Below are positions 1 to 10,657 of a stretch of 64,000 nucleotides of DNA, in pieces. A model generated the notes under the pieces. It had not been told where the DNA came from, searched no databases, and saw only the letters and a list, made by a program, of their open reading frames with translations. Source of the DNA: Rachicladosporium sp. CCFEE 5018 (taxonomy: Eukaryota > Ascomycota > Dothideomycetes > Cladosporiales > Cladosporiaceae); assembly GCA_002077045.2 (NCBI GenBank), contig KZ111147.1, positions 135,182-199,181 on the forward strand. The letters are read 5' to 3'. Every line of letters begins with the position of its first letter. Position 1 is the stretch's first letter. Both the position numbers and the translations under genes were made by a program.

Positions 1-757
1 TCGGGCGTTGCAGCGGTTCCCGGCGACAGTTGTGATCCCGACGCAGTTCGTGCTGTTCACGATATCAGTCATTGTCGGGTCGTCAATTTTGTATCGCGAC
101 TTCGAGCGGAGAGACACGAGCGATGCAGGGAAGTTTATCGGCGGCTGTCTCTTGACTTTCATCGGTGTCTGGGCTATTACTTCCGGACGCAGCTCGCCTG
201 ACGCTGATGCTGAGGCGCAAGACACAGAGCACGGCTCGCCACCCGAAGTGCGTGAACGGTCTACAAACCCAGCGCTTCTCATCACGCCCTCTCAACTCGA
301 GTCGCCCATTGCTCCTCACCTAACGCCCGCCACCCTATCAGCCATCCACCCCAGGTCAGCAACCGATGGCACACCTTCAATGCCGCAACTCCACGCCACG
401 ACTTCGGCACCTTCAATCCCGCAGCTTCGCCCTTCAACACCTCACAAGACGTCCTCGCCTGCAGTGCCACAGACGCCCGAGCGTGGCACACTAGCGCGGA
501 ATCGGTCGAGTATAGCTGGTCTCATACCGGAGATTGGCGCGCTCACTTCGCCTCTCAGTGGCAGTCTGAGTGCCGTCGTGGCGGATGAGCTGAGGCGAAA
601 TGGCAGTATGCGGAGACGGAGCTCGCTACGGCCGAGAAGCGGGCTGATCAGCGGTGATGTGGAGGAGGCAGAGGAAGGCGAGCCTTTGGGGAGGGAGCGG
701 AGTTTAAGTACTAGTGTGAGAGGAGTGTTCCGACGAGGGGAGAGTGGGAGGGGATGA
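1..757 (+). CDS. NIPA-family Mg2+ transporter, 3' end only (copy A)
   Basis: This is the C-terminal part of a NIPA-type magnesium transporter, cut at the window edge. The frame is open from base 2 and ends at TGA 755-757. It matches the last quarter of the complete gene at 28482-30116 almost residue for residue. The first ~60 residues hold the final membrane helices, including the stretches VIPTQFVLFTISVIVGSSIL and FIGGCLLTFIGVWAITSG. The remaining ~180 residues are a Ser/Pro/Thr- and Arg-rich tail with no visible domain, probably cytosolic and disordered. Nucleotide differences from the other copy are patchy: dense in bases 1-230 and around 480-510, sparse in between. NIPA proteins (Pfam Mg_trans_NIPA) are membrane Mg2+ transporters in eukaryotes. 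The site of action in this fungus is inferred only. Confidence 0.85.
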   Translation, partial: RALQRFPATVVIPTQFVLFTISVIVGSSILYRDFERRDTSDAGKFIGGCLLTFIGVWAITSGRSSPDADAEAQDTEHGSPPEVRERSTNPALLITPSQLESPIAPHLTPATLSAIHPRSATDGTPSMPQLHATTSAPSIPQLRPSTPHKTSSPAVPQTPERGTLARNRSSIAGLIPEIGALTSPLSGSLSAVVADELRRNGSMRRRSSLRPRSGLISGDVEEAEEGEPLGRERSLSTSVRGVFRRGESGRG

Positions 758-948
758 AGTGTCCTATCTAGAGGCGTTGACGGGGTGGTGCACATAGACA
801 TGTTTATGAGAACGGCCGCCTACGACCAACAAACCCCTGCGCATTCACACCGGCTGAGGGATTGCTTGTTGTCGGATATGCTGCCTCCTATATTCGAAGA
901 GCCTGCTTTACATATGACCTAATGAGTCTCGACTTGCGACCGAAGTGT

Positions 949-3174
949 TCATAGCAGTCTCGAGCGAGCCGTGGTTCCACTGCTGTCTTCTAGCGCATAC
1001 ATCTGATTATGTATGGGCGCGACAACTTCCTTCGTACTTTTTTTGAACGAAATGTTCGCATTGGCCAAATGCTTCGGCAGAGGACTGCGGCCTGCCGTAT
1101 CTTCGTCCGCAATGGTAGACGACAGCCTCGCAGCCTGAGTCACCCTCATGATTGTCGAGAAGTCCGCCGAGTAGTATGCTCTCTCGACGAACATAGAGTA
1201 TAGCCCTATTCCGATAGCTACTGTGGATAATGCAATCGCGAGACCGTAGGCTACCCACAGCGTTGTGGCCGAGTAAGCGTATACTGTGTCGTACGAGGTG
1301 AAAGTTACAAGCACGGGTGCAGGAGCAAACGGACTGCTCGGATCAGCCCTGCAAATGTTAGCATTGCCGTTCGGGAGCTTTCGGTTTCGTTCGTTACATA
1401 CTGTAGTAGCGCCGAGCTCATCAAGCTGATGGTGATGTTCTCGAGGAGCTGCTCAATGGCGCTTCTACGTGAAGTGTCAGCAACGACCCGTCCGATCGAA
1501 AGCATCTTTAACCTGTCCGCCAGCTGGGGCGCTAGCATGCAATCCACAGATGGCGCCTGTAAAGACTGTAGGAGAGGTAATCTCCCAGTGTCGCGACTGA
1601 CCTTAGCTCAAGCGTATCGGCTGTTCGACTGTCAGGTACAGAGACCCCTGGCCAAACATCGGAGGTGTTGCCCTGTGAAAGATACGCCTGGAAGGATGAC
1701 CACCCGGCGGTGGCACTCTCGCCATTCATATACTTGCGCAGGAAGTCAAGCTCCTTTGTATCACTCAAGATCGTGTTCATGATATTCGTCCCTTCTGCCT
1801 GTAAAGCTCCAGCAGAGTCAAAGCTGTTTCCAATGGTGCCTACCAGGACCTGGCCCAGAGCGTCCATCACTGCTTGATATGCTAAAGTCTGCACCGAGGT
1901 CACATTGAAAGACCATGGACTAGCAGCGGAGGCACTGGCGGTAAGGCCAAGTCCCATTACTCCGGCGTACAACAGACTTTTCGGAACAACGGTCCCATAG
2001 GACTGACTGTACGTGATTTCAACGTTTTGTACACCGTTCGTCCAGCTGATGGCAGCGTTATAGGTTGCGTTGTACAGGGTGCACTGGAGGACTGTTGCAT
2101 TTGTAGTAACATCTGATGCATTCACCAGACCGTGGTGGGTATGGCGATTGATCATTGCTGGGAGAACAGCCACGAAGATACTTGCAGGACCGATGTCGAT
2201 GGGACCAAGAGTGCCAGGGTTGATGATATACGTCGTATTGTCGAAATCGAATGGTCTTGGATCACTACTACTCGGAGTCCAGGCAATGTATCCAAACGAG
2301 GTTGCATTGTCAACATCGTATCCTTCCTGCTTGACATTCTCGACAGTCGGTGCTGTCTGCTCGATGTTTCTAGTGATTTGCGACAGCAGCTGGCCCTCAA
2401 CACGCGCACATCCAAGTCTAGGTCCGGGAAAGGTCTGCGTGTAAGTAACATTCGGAGCAGCGTTCGGAGGAGCAAGTGGAAGGATTGTACCTTGGCTAGC
2501 AGTCGCTGCAATTAGCCTTGACACCATGAACTGTGGGCCGCCCATAGTAGTATACAGGATTCATGCTGCCAGTCGACTCCGGAATGCTGGCAAAGTTAAG
2601 GCTCGTAAAGTCGACGTTCGATACAATCATGGAAACTGAAGTGTTGACAGCCGCAGACTGGACACTGAGCGTGGCTGGTGTAACGACCGCAGCAATCGGG
2701 AGGAGCCTTGACGGGATCAGATCAGCTCAGACATTACATGCTTCTAGTCGAAGCCTATCGTTGCTGGCCTTGTATCGCTTACCAAACAAGTGTAGCAAGA
2801 CCAGCTGCACCAGCGTACTTCTTCCAGACACCCAGACGCAATAGTTCAAACACATTACCAGTTACTGCGAAAGCAGAATCGACGACAGAGACTTTGGATG
2901 TCTGGCTCTTGAGATGTCGAAACAGCATCTGCGCGTACGCTGCGCTAACAGCGAAGCATAAAAAGGCCTTCGACAGGGTCGCGAGGATGTTTCCGATGGC
3001 AATATTGAACCTTTGTGGTGCGATACCAGGCAATGTTCTGTTCATCATGGTGTACGGAGTCGTTGGTACCAGCTTTCCGTCCAATTGCTTGTAAAACTCA
3101 TGATGGCCGATCATGAGCAAGATACCGCCTGCATATGCGGCCGCGACGAGAAGAGGGGCTTTCCAAGCAGTCAT
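949..3174 (-). CDS. Fungal polytopic membrane protein, apparent frameshift (copy A only)
   Basis: Four exons can be drawn: 2783-3174, 1640-2706, 1402-1565 (or to 1556) and 949-1348. The introns carry GTAAGC, GTACCT and GTATGT donors, and the last has a CTAAC branch site. The protein would be about 670 residues. It has a membrane segment near the N-terminus (AYAGGILLMIGHHEFY), further hydrophobic stretches near residues 50-85 and 130-145 (LLPIAAVVTPATLSV), a long probably extracytoplasmic region with many N-x-S/T sites, and a C-terminal membrane helix (TLWVAYGLAIALSTVAIGIGLY). This architecture matches a widespread ascomycete family often auto-labelled 'formylmethionine deformylase-like', although no deformylase motif is visible; its function is unknown. 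The reading frame shifts by one base near 2536-2546, and removing one base there makes the total coding length divisible by three. The gene is missing between NIPA and the methyltransferase in copy B. Confidence 0.65.
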
Positions 3175-3942
3175 AATGAGCTACGAACGTAGTATCGCGA
3201 TGAAGCTGAATCCGAGCTGTGTGGTGGTTTCTGGTCAATAGTGCTCGGTATTGCATCGATCGGGGAGAGCAGTGATTAATAGAGAACAGATGAGGGAGAC
3301 AAGGCTGTCTGTGAAGGGCAGCGATCGATCTGTCTAGTGTCTATTCCGGGCTCCTCGCAGCATGCAACCCACTTCGTGAACCTCATCGTGGCGTGCATAA
3401 GCTCCGATGTCGAGATGAGAAGACCATACAGCCTCGCGAGCTGTCATTCGCCGCAGTTCGTCTTGGGCGACGGGGAAGCAGTGCTCGACTATGCCATTCG
3501 TATAGCTTGGAACCGCTGTACCACTCGAACAAAAAGTTGCGCGCTACTCACGGTACCTCGGAGTTCGTAGTTGCCTTTACACTTGAGTGTGGACGCCTTT
3601 ATGCCTGAGCCCGGACGCCTTCATGCTTGAGGCCAGAACAAAGTCTGAGCCTTGCAGCTGCAGACGGCCCATGATCTCCGTGCCGACCCAATGAGGTGTG
3701 CAGGGCACTGTAGACAGTCCCTACACGAATAAGGCTGCCAATGCTGTCGACTCATGGCGTCTGCATCTTGTTGTTATGCCGCAGTGCCGTGGTCGAAGTG
3801 TTCAGGGAATAAGCGTCTGGCTAGACGAATGGGTCGGCGAAATTGCGGCCTGCCACACTAGGTCTTGGCATGAATGTGGAACATGTTCGCGGTGCATGGA
3901 GTCACTAATTACACAGTGGTGAAGTGAGGATCAAATCGGCTT
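3175..3942. other. Intergenic, no gene seen (copy A)
   Basis: This is the spacer between the start of the membrane protein gene and the stop codon of the methyltransferase. Short open frames occur on both strands but none has a recognisable domain or convincing start. Together with the neighbouring membrane protein gene it makes up most of the ~2.9 kb absent from copy B. Confidence 0.5.
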
Positions 3943-4815
3943 TCAGCCAACACCGACAAACACCCCATCGACTTCCTCAATCTCGCCTTTGTCGTTCGCA
4001 AGCTTCGCCCACTCTTCCAAGAACAGCTCTCTTGCACGATCCCTCCCTCCGTCCGCAGCCAAAGCCTCGCCATATCTCGAGACGATCAATCTCTCGAATC
4101 TCGCCTGCCCATCTTCAACCGCATAGACACGATCGATGCGTGGCTGATTCACATCACACACATAAGCATCGATGCCTTGACCGTGACCGCTAGCCTGCGC
4201 TTGCGACACCAATCTGATATCCAATTCCTGCAACCCCGCTGCGCTCAGCAAGTCCTCGAACTCTTTTGGGCTTTCGAAGTTCAGGCGATAACTCGGTACT
4301 GGGATTGCGAGTCTCTTGCCCACGCGCTCCAGTGTCAAATGCCCAAGCTGACTCCGGATATGCGTTACATCCATGATCAGCCTACCGCCAGGCTTGAGAA
4401 ATCTAACCCAGTGCTTGAGCGCCAGCGTCGGGTTCGAGAGTAGCACTAGCGCAGACGCACACGTGATGGCGTCGAACTGCTGCCCCTGTACCCCGTCGAG
4501 ATTGCTCAGACTTGTGATCGAGTGTTGATGGAACGTCACGTTCTCGATATTCGCATGTAGCTGTTTGAGATGAGCCTGGGCGAGCATGCCACTGCTGATG
4601 TCAACGCCTGTTACGCTGCCTGTCGAGCCCACTGCTTGTGCTGCGGCGAAGGTGACGAGACCAGTGCCGCAGGCTAGGTCTAGGACATGTTCGCCTGGTT
4701 TGAGGTCGAGAAGATCGACGACGTGTCGTGCGAAGCGAGGATGCCAGCTGTCGTCGTACTTGGAGGCGCGATCATCGTAGAGGTGCTGAGCATCGGCTGC
4801 TTGATCGCGAGGCAT
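3943..4815 (-). CDS. Class I SAM-dependent methyltransferase (copy A)
   Basis: The product is a 290-residue single-exon Rossmann-fold methyltransferase. Motif I is VLDLACGTG at about residues 44-52, followed by an acidic strand end (GVDIS), a hydrophobic post-motif (FDAITCASALVLL) and the motif III-like FLKPGGRL. This is the UbiE/COQ5-like Methyltransf_11/25 type. The frame stays open 228 nt further upstream, but copy B has an in-frame TAA in that extension (GGA GCA TAA), so the start is the conserved ATG at 4813-4815 (MPRDQAADAQ). The substrate cannot be told from sequence. Residues after motif III differ more between copies than the N-terminal half does. It lies tail-to-tail with NIPA in copy B, whereas here the membrane protein gene intervenes. 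Confidence 0.85.
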   Translation of the reverse strand: MPRDQAADAQHLYDDRASKYDDSWHPRFARHVVDLLDLKPGEHVLDLACGTGLVTFAAAQAVGSTGSVTGVDISSGMLAQAHLKQLHANIENVTFHQHSITSLSNLDGVQGQQFDAITCASALVLLSNPTLALKHWVRFLKPGGRLIMDVTHIRSQLGHLTLERVGKRLAIPVPSYRLNFESPKEFEDLLSAAGLQELDIRLVSQAQASGHGQGIDAYVCDVNQPRIDRVYAVEDGQARFERLIVSRYGEALAADGGRDRARELFLEEWAKLANDKGEIEEVDGVFVGVG

Positions 4816-5628
4816 GGCGTGCTTTGCTGACCGAAGAGGCAGCCGTACAAGTCCAAGACGCGAGTGATGTGCTCCGACACTCAGACACTCGATGAAGCCA
4901 CCGTCGAAGCATTCAATATAGTGCTCACTTAGTCCTGGGTTTCTGTGTTTGGTTAGGGTAAACAGTAGCTCTGGCTGAGCAGGATGCCTGTTGTTCGCTT
5001 TAAAAGCTTCCCAGTCTAGTAAAGAAAATCGCGTGGCGGACATGAAGGTGATGTTTTCAAAAACTGTTGAAGGGCAATGTTACGAGACGACAACGGGACA
5101 TGTAGCTTCTTATCTCCTTCGACTCACAAATGGCGACTTCAGTCAGCTTCGCTGCAGTGCCGTAATGCCGATCATTCGCGTACGTTCATCACGAATCCTC
5201 GGAAATTACTTATAGGGCCACGATGTATCCTTTGCCAGGGACGACTGTACGATCAGAAGGATCGCCTCGCGAATGTAGTGTTCTACGAGACTTGACTCGG
5301 CGCCCAGTATTTGCTTGCCTTTCTGTTGTACAGAATTGTTCGCGCGTCGTCGCCAGCCGCGCGAAGTTATCATTGTTAGTATTGAGTGCAGACACGAGTT
5401 CGCTTGCTCGCGATACTCCCGCAATGTATTGTACAGTCGAAGAGAATGAAACCTGTCGAAGTTGACACCCGGACTCTGTCACGCGAGCCTTTAGCCACTG
5501 ATGACGCAGGCGGGGACCTCACTCTGCCACAAACCCGTTTGATGCACTGCAGCCTCTGGCAAAGTCGAGCAACACATATCTGATCGCCGACCTAAACGCC
5601 TTCGGTCGCTTCTAGAAATCTCGCAACG
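4816..5628. other. Divergent intergenic region, methyltransferase / GET4 (copy A)
   Basis: This ~810 bp spacer separates the divergently transcribed methyltransferase and GET4 genes, so it should hold both promoters. I see no conserved gene in it. The equivalent stretch in copy B is 31272-32083, with scattered substitutions. Confidence 0.5.
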
Positions 5629-6744
5629 ATGTCGGCGAAGATCCAGAAAGTTCTCGCACGCCAGCAAGCCAAGTACGTCGAGCTACAGCAAATGCACATT
5701 GAGAGCTGCCTACTAACAGCATCGACAGGATCGAGGAGGGCGATTACTACGAGGCACACCAACAACTCCGGACGATAGCAAACCGAAATGTCAAGAGCAA
5801 AGACTGGGACTCGGCGGTGGAGCTGCTGGCCTCAGGAGCCAGCATGCTCCTGAAAGCTGGACAAGGCGGATCAGGCGCAGATCTCTGCGTGTACCTGATA
5901 GAAGTGTACAACAAGGCGGAGCTGAAGCCAGACGTCGCGAACAAGGCGAGACTGTTGGGCCTGCTCAGAGCGTTTCCGCCAAATGAACCGGCGAAAAAGA
6001 AGTTCGTGGGAGGTGTCGTGGAGTACGTCGATCCGTTGGATATGAGGCAGTTGGGATGCATGACAACTGACAGATAACAGGTGGTCAAGTAAATACGGCG
6101 AGTTCCCAGCAGGCGATCCCGAGCTCCACCACGTGATAGGTACACTCTTCGCCGAAGAGGGCGAGGCCTACGACGCAGAACGACACCTCACGCTCGGCAC
6201 ATCAGACTCAGCGCAAGCTTTCGCAAACATGGAGTACGAATGGTACAGCAGCGACGAGCCCTCCACGGCACCCGCATACGCCGCACGAGCAGTGCTGCCC
6301 TACCTTCTCATCGGCAACACAAGAGCAGCGAACAAAGCCCTTCTACTCTTCACTTCCAAACTCGCATCCTCGCATCCCGGTCTGGGCGTGCAAAGCATAA
6401 GTTCCTCCGCATCAGACATCCGAATCTACCCTTCACTTCCTCTGCTCAACTTCCTCGGCCTCCTGCTCCTCGCTATCCAACGCGGTGGCGCAGACCTCTT
6501 CAAGCAGCTCAAAGTCCACTACGCATCACATCTCAACGAGGCTGGCTGGGATGAGGCACTGGCGCAAATAGGGGAGATGTACTTTGGCATCAAAATCCCT
6601 TCGCAGAGCAATCCAATGTTTGATATGATGAGCAATATGCTCATGGGTGGCAATAACCCCTTTGCGGCGAAGAAGAAGGAGCCGCGGAGTGTGGGAGCTG
6701 CGTCGCCTGCGCCTAGTACACCGTCGGCGCCTGCATTGGATTGA
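5629..6744 (+). CDS. GET4: GET4, guided entry of tail-anchored proteins subunit (copy A)
   Basis: There are three exons: 5629-5672, 5729-6022 and 6081-6744, giving 333 residues. Intron 1 (56 nt) has donor GTACGT, branch TACTAAC and acceptor GACAG. Intron 2 (58 nt) has donor GTACGT and restores the family motif as VVEW-SSKYGEFPAGDPELHH. The product is the alpha-helical-repeat protein Get4, which with Get5 forms the cytosolic complex handing tail-anchored proteins to Get3 for insertion into the ER membrane. Family signatures include the N-terminal KIQKVLARQQAKIEEGDYYEAHQQLRT (quoted in two parts: KIQKVLARQQAK, then IEEGDYYEAHQQLRT after intron 1) and FAEEGEAYDAERHLTLGT. Length is normal for fungal Get4. 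The C-terminal ~20 residues are Ala/Pro/Ser-rich. Copy B differs at about six residues, all in the last third. Confidence 0.92.
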
Positions 6745-7386
6745 TGGAAAGGGGTTGTATAGCATAGCGTGGAAGGTATACTTTTTGACAGGAGTTGACG
6801 ATCCAAACCGACCCAAAGTCACACTCGGTCTGTGGATCATTGACCGATCACTTATGAAGATTATGCACGAGCTCGCCTCTGCGGGAAACTGAACGGTCGG
6901 TCATTATTGGACAGGACTCGTGACTTCACGGCTCTCCACGTTGATGATGGCCACTCAGTCAATGATATCGGGAGCAAGTCCACCACACCGGAGGGGAGGA
7001 ACCACAGTTATCTACTTCACACTGATGATGTTCACAAATGGCTTCACTTGCCTCTTGTCGTCTGTCGAAAAGCCTCGTAGCATGTGCAGACACAGGTGCA
7101 GACGCAGGTGCAGGTGATTATGCATGTGAACGCTGGAATGCGGTTGTCGCTGTTTGCTTTGATCGTACTTGCCTCGACCTCATCTTGCCAACGTCGGTCC
7201 TCACGTGCTGAAGTGAACGCATGATTTGGTCTTCTGTTAACAAACATTATCAGGTTGACCGTTCACATGCTCCATTTCACATTGCTTGATAGCACTACGA
7301 AGTGTAGCATGCAAATTGGTCTCGCAATGTCCTGAACGAAGCGCATCCATCCGTACTCAAGCAATTCGCGGACCAACCTTTCAACC
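6745..7386. other. Intergenic, short GCAGGT-type repeats (copy A)
   Basis: This is the spacer between GET4 and the JmjC-like gene. It contains a small degenerate tandem stretch of GTGCAG/GACGCAG units near 7080-7120 that differs in sequence and length from copy B (33545-33600). No gene is visible. It presumably carries the JmjC-like gene's promoter. Confidence 0.45.
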
Positions 7387-8910
7387 ATGGACTCGTCTGA
7401 CTTCAATCCAAACTTGGCAGATCGTGTTAAGGCACGACAGCGCAACAAGTCGACGAGAGCGAGCACTGCAGCACAGACACCAGACCTTACCTTACCGTCC
7501 ACGACGCAATTGAAGATCAGGAAGTCCGCCGTTGGCGCGAAGGCGAAGGCATCGAAGAAGCAATCTCATGCGAAGCAAGTCTCAGCCATCAAGCCTGTCA
7601 CACCCACGCTTCCTGCTTTCAAGTCGTCAACAGCTAAGACCCCAGCACTTAAAGCTACAACAACCAAAAGGAAAGCTTTGGTTGCGATCGACGACTACAC
7701 GAGCAAACGCGCGAAGTCGATCAGCGAAGAAAGCCCACTCACCGCTCGCGATGTCGATGCGCCACCAGCTCGTCTACAGCAGCCAACGCCAGAAGCCACG
7801 CCAGGGGATGCTTCAGATCAGGACAATGTCTTGCCTGCCACCGACACAGATCAGATCTACGTAACGGAAGTGCTCAAGGTCCTTGAGAAGAGGCTGGAGG
7901 CGAAGACCAACGACATCGGCCGACGTCAAGCGCAGCGTGTAGGCGATCTGCTTCGCCGCGCGGGGCCTGCAGCTACCACCGACGTCCTGCGCCTGACTTC
8001 TGCTGAAGCCGGGGCGTTGCTATCGGCTCGCCAGCCTCATGATCGACCGATACTTGTCGAAGGCGGGCAGTCACTTCCGCCCCAGACGCTCGACCAGTTC
8101 CTAGACGAGTGCTACGATAACACCGCAACAGTGTCTGTGCAGGATCCGAGCGCGAAGCTGCGTCGGGGCGCGCAGGCAGTCAAGGAAGTCAGCGTCGCCA
8201 CGCTCAAAGCCCGTTTCGGCGCGCCAAACGACGACTATCCCTGGAATTGTCTGGAGCTTGCATGTCCATTCGAAGACGGTCTTCGTCCAAGCTTCCTGAA
8301 CGACGAAGACTGCCGCCTACTCACCAAGCTCAAATTCCCGCTTTCGAATAACGCTCTGAGTCGGCACAGCTACCCGGACGGCTACAAGGAAGTCGAGAAG
8401 TGGTCTCTTCTCGCTCAAGCTGGCGCCCTGACTGAGGCCCATCAGGATAGTCATGGGTACAGCACTTACATCACTGTGAACCAGGGAGAGGTGGGCTTTG
8501 CTTGGATCTCACTGCCAGATGTAGAAGAGCGGAAAGCCTGGGTCCGCAATCCGCAATCGCATACTAGCGATCGTTGGCGCTATGTTGTCCTGCGCCCTGG
8601 TAACACCGTCGCATTTCCATGCGGTACTGTGCACTCGGTTTTCCGCCTGCCTTCCGCAGGACCCAGTCTGTGTTTCGGCGGCCATTTCCTGAGATGTTCT
8701 GGACTCGTGCCGTGGGTCAAGACTCTGCTTGAGGAGCAAGCGAATACCTGCATCACGAATGAAGACATCTCCGCCAGTGCTCCCGGCTATCTCGATAGGG
8801 TTGAGAAGTTCGTGAGGCAGGCGCTGAAGCAGGGGACGAAGGTGGAGCGCTGGGGCGGGAAGGTGGACATTGATGAATTCCTGAGGCTGAAGAAGGCGTT
8901 CGTGAAGTAG
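7387..8910 (+). CDS. JmjC/cupin-like putative 2OG-Fe(II) oxygenase (copy A, intact)
   Basis: The product is a 507-residue intronless protein. Residues 1-150 are low-complexity, Lys/Ala/Ser/Thr-rich and likely disordered and nuclear; basic stretches such as KRKALVAIDDYTSKRAK could serve as nuclear localisation signals. Residues ~160-240 are charged and helical. The C-terminal half looks like a JmjC-type double-stranded beta-helix: H352-Q-D354 followed by the STYITVNQGEVGFAWISLP strands, then FPCGTVHSVFRLP, whose H416 would complete the H-x-D...H iron facial triad. JmjC proteins are 2-oxoglutarate-dependent oxygenases, often histone or protein demethylases or hydroxylases. Activity here is inferred from the triad alone. 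The second copy at 33859 has lost 44 bp immediately after D354. Confidence 0.7.
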   Translation: MDSSDFNPNLADRVKARQRNKSTRASTAAQTPDLTLPSTTQLKIRKSAVGAKAKASKKQSHAKQVSAIKPVTPTLPAFKSSTAKTPALKATTTKRKALVAIDDYTSKRAKSISEESPLTARDVDAPPARLQQPTPEATPGDASDQDNVLPATDTDQIYVTEVLKVLEKRLEAKTNDIGRRQAQRVGDLLRRAGPAATTDVLRLTSAEAGALLSARQPHDRPILVEGGQSLPPQTLDQFLDECYDNTATVSVQDPSAKLRRGAQAVKEVSVATLKARFGAPNDDYPWNCLELACPFEDGLRPSFLNDEDCRLLTKLKFPLSNNALSRHSYPDGYKEVEKWSLLAQAGALTEAHQDSHGYSTYITVNQGEVGFAWISLPDVEERKAWVRNPQSHTSDRWRYVVLRPGNTVAFPCGTVHSVFRLPSAGPSLCFGGHFLRCSGLVPWVKTLLEEQANTCITNEDISASAPGYLDRVEKFVRQALKQGTKVERWGGKVDIDEFLRLKKAFVK

Positions 8911-9470
8911 ATGGCTCTACAGTATGGACGATGCGGTGGCAGCGCTGTAAGAGAAAGACCATGACAAGTACAGGTACAATTAACCGCGCCGTGGGGCCTG
9001 TGCTTTGCGAATCCCATATTCAGGAAGAGTACTGCAGACCTCTCTTCCGTACAAGCCTTTGGTGTAGGAAATCAAACAACTTCACCTCTTGGAAATGGAA
9101 TCGCATCTGATGACGAGCCTTCCACCGCGAGAGGTCTGCAGCACTATTCCCCCCCAGGAAGGATGCCTGCCTTGCGCTTCAAGTGGACGCTGCTCCAAAA
9201 CGCTTGCCTACCCATGGCATTCCGAAAGGTGGTTCATTCCAACGACTTTGACGACAGCTGCTTCACTGACCTCTTGCGAGAGTGCTATGGACTTACTTGG
9301 TGAGCACAATGATACATTTGCGCACGTTATATCTCAGATGCATGGAAAAGTACGACCGACAAACTGCGGAGCAACGGATACTAATTTGCGAGGAGCCGCG
9401 GAACGCCCTCCAATCTTCCTGATATCCTCGTGACGTGCTAACACCATATTGCGCTGTGCAGCAGGACACC
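8911..9470. other. Convergent intergenic spacer (copy A)
   Basis: This spacer lies between the stop codons of the JmjC-like gene and the secreted-protein gene on the opposite strand. No gene is seen. The equivalent in copy B is 35339-35908 and contains an extra dozen bases near 35790. Confidence 0.45.
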
Positions 9471-10657
9471 TCAAGCGCAGGGGAATCCACAATCGATTTG
9501 TCGCCTTCCGTGGTCATACTTGCCGGAAGTGCAGGCCGGGCCGTTCGTCTGGGTCTTCCAACCTGCGTAGGAGATGTCCAGTGGGTCGGTGTCATACGCG
9601 CCGTACCATCCGGTGCCAAAGTCCACGGTGTAAGGCAACAGACTCGACATGCTGAAGTACGAACTACCGAGCATATCTTGGGAAGTCATGCCGATGACTT
9701 CTTGGTCTGAATCCTTGATCGAGATGACCAATGGCCACTTGGAAGGGTACGCACCAAAGAGACCCGAGGGCTGGGTGTTTTCTTTCTGCTGGATGTGTAT
9801 ACCACACCTGAGTGACAAAATCATTAGCGACAGTATCTCAAATTGGAGAAATGGTGGAAGTACTTACTGGCCTGCGGAATACCCCATGCCGACCTGTTTG
9901 TTGGGACAACCACTGGTCGGGTCATCCCCATACCCATTCCAGTTTAGCATGTAGTCCAGATGCACAGACTTCCGACGAGCCAAAGTGTCATTACTGCTGC
10001 TGGTAGTAGCTATATCGTTCTGCGACGTGCTAGCAGTTGGCTTCGGTGAGATTGTGATGGGCAACACTGAACGGCTCCCCGTGTTATGTGCATCAACGTG
10101 CGTGATCGTGGCGCGACCGCGATCCAGTAACGTTCGTGCTTCCATCCGGGCGTACGTAGTGGAGTGAAATCGCACACCCTGCATGAAATCGGTGACCAGA
10201 TAGATGTCTCCGCCAGCCATGTCGGCGTATACTCCTGAGGCTCTGACCACGAAACTGGGCCACCACGACTGCTCCCAGTTGCCAGTTATTCCGCACACAT
10301 ACTGACCAGGGAAGAAGTCGGCAATGTATACGCCCCGAATGGATCTTGCGAAGTCTCGCGCAACATTGCTCCCCTCCAGACCGTCGCCGACCTCGGTGTA
10401 GAAGACAAAAGGGCGATCCGGGGGGCAACGATTCAAGTCGAATGCAGCTCGAACGTCGTCATCTGTGGGAAACGGACTGACTGACGGTCCCGGGATAGTG
10501 CGCAGCTGGGGCGTGACTTCTTCATTGTCGAAGTGGGCGAATGTCGTGATCGATTTGGTCCATCTCAACCCTTGATAGGGACAGCACGGACTGGTTCCAG
10601 AGCAGTGTAAATCGCCCATGCTTGGAGCAACATTCGTGGGAAGGGAAAAGTAAACAT
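9471..10657 (-). CDS. Secreted-type protein, paralogue 1 of an uncharacterised fungal family (copy A)
   Basis: Three exons are proposed: 10592-10657, 9868-10505 and 9471-9807, giving 346 residues. Exon 1 encodes a signal-like peptide (MFTFPFPRMLLQAWAIYTAL). The proposed 86-nt first intron (GTCCGT...CCCCAG) removes an in-frame TGA and also absorbs a 1-nt length difference from copy B. The second intron (60 nt) has donor GTAAGT and acceptor CTCAG. The core shares IPGP..., a YPTDDE-like motif followed by RAAFD, RPFVFYTE, and ASGVYADMAGGDIYLVTDF with the neighbouring gene at 12415-13113, so the two are clear paralogues. This copy has an extra Cys-containing C-terminal domain ending CGFPCA. I do not recognise a named domain. 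A secreted or effector-like role is inference from the signal peptide. Confidence 0.65.

Noticed and set aside
4816..5043. N-terminal 76-residue extension of the methyltransferase
   Set aside because: Copy B has an in-frame stop in this extension and the conserved part begins at MPRDQ.
9471..10657. Secreted paralogue 1 as a pseudogene because of the in-frame TGA or frameshift
   Set aside because: A single 86/87-nt intron explains both copies, and the remaining frame is fully open and conserved.
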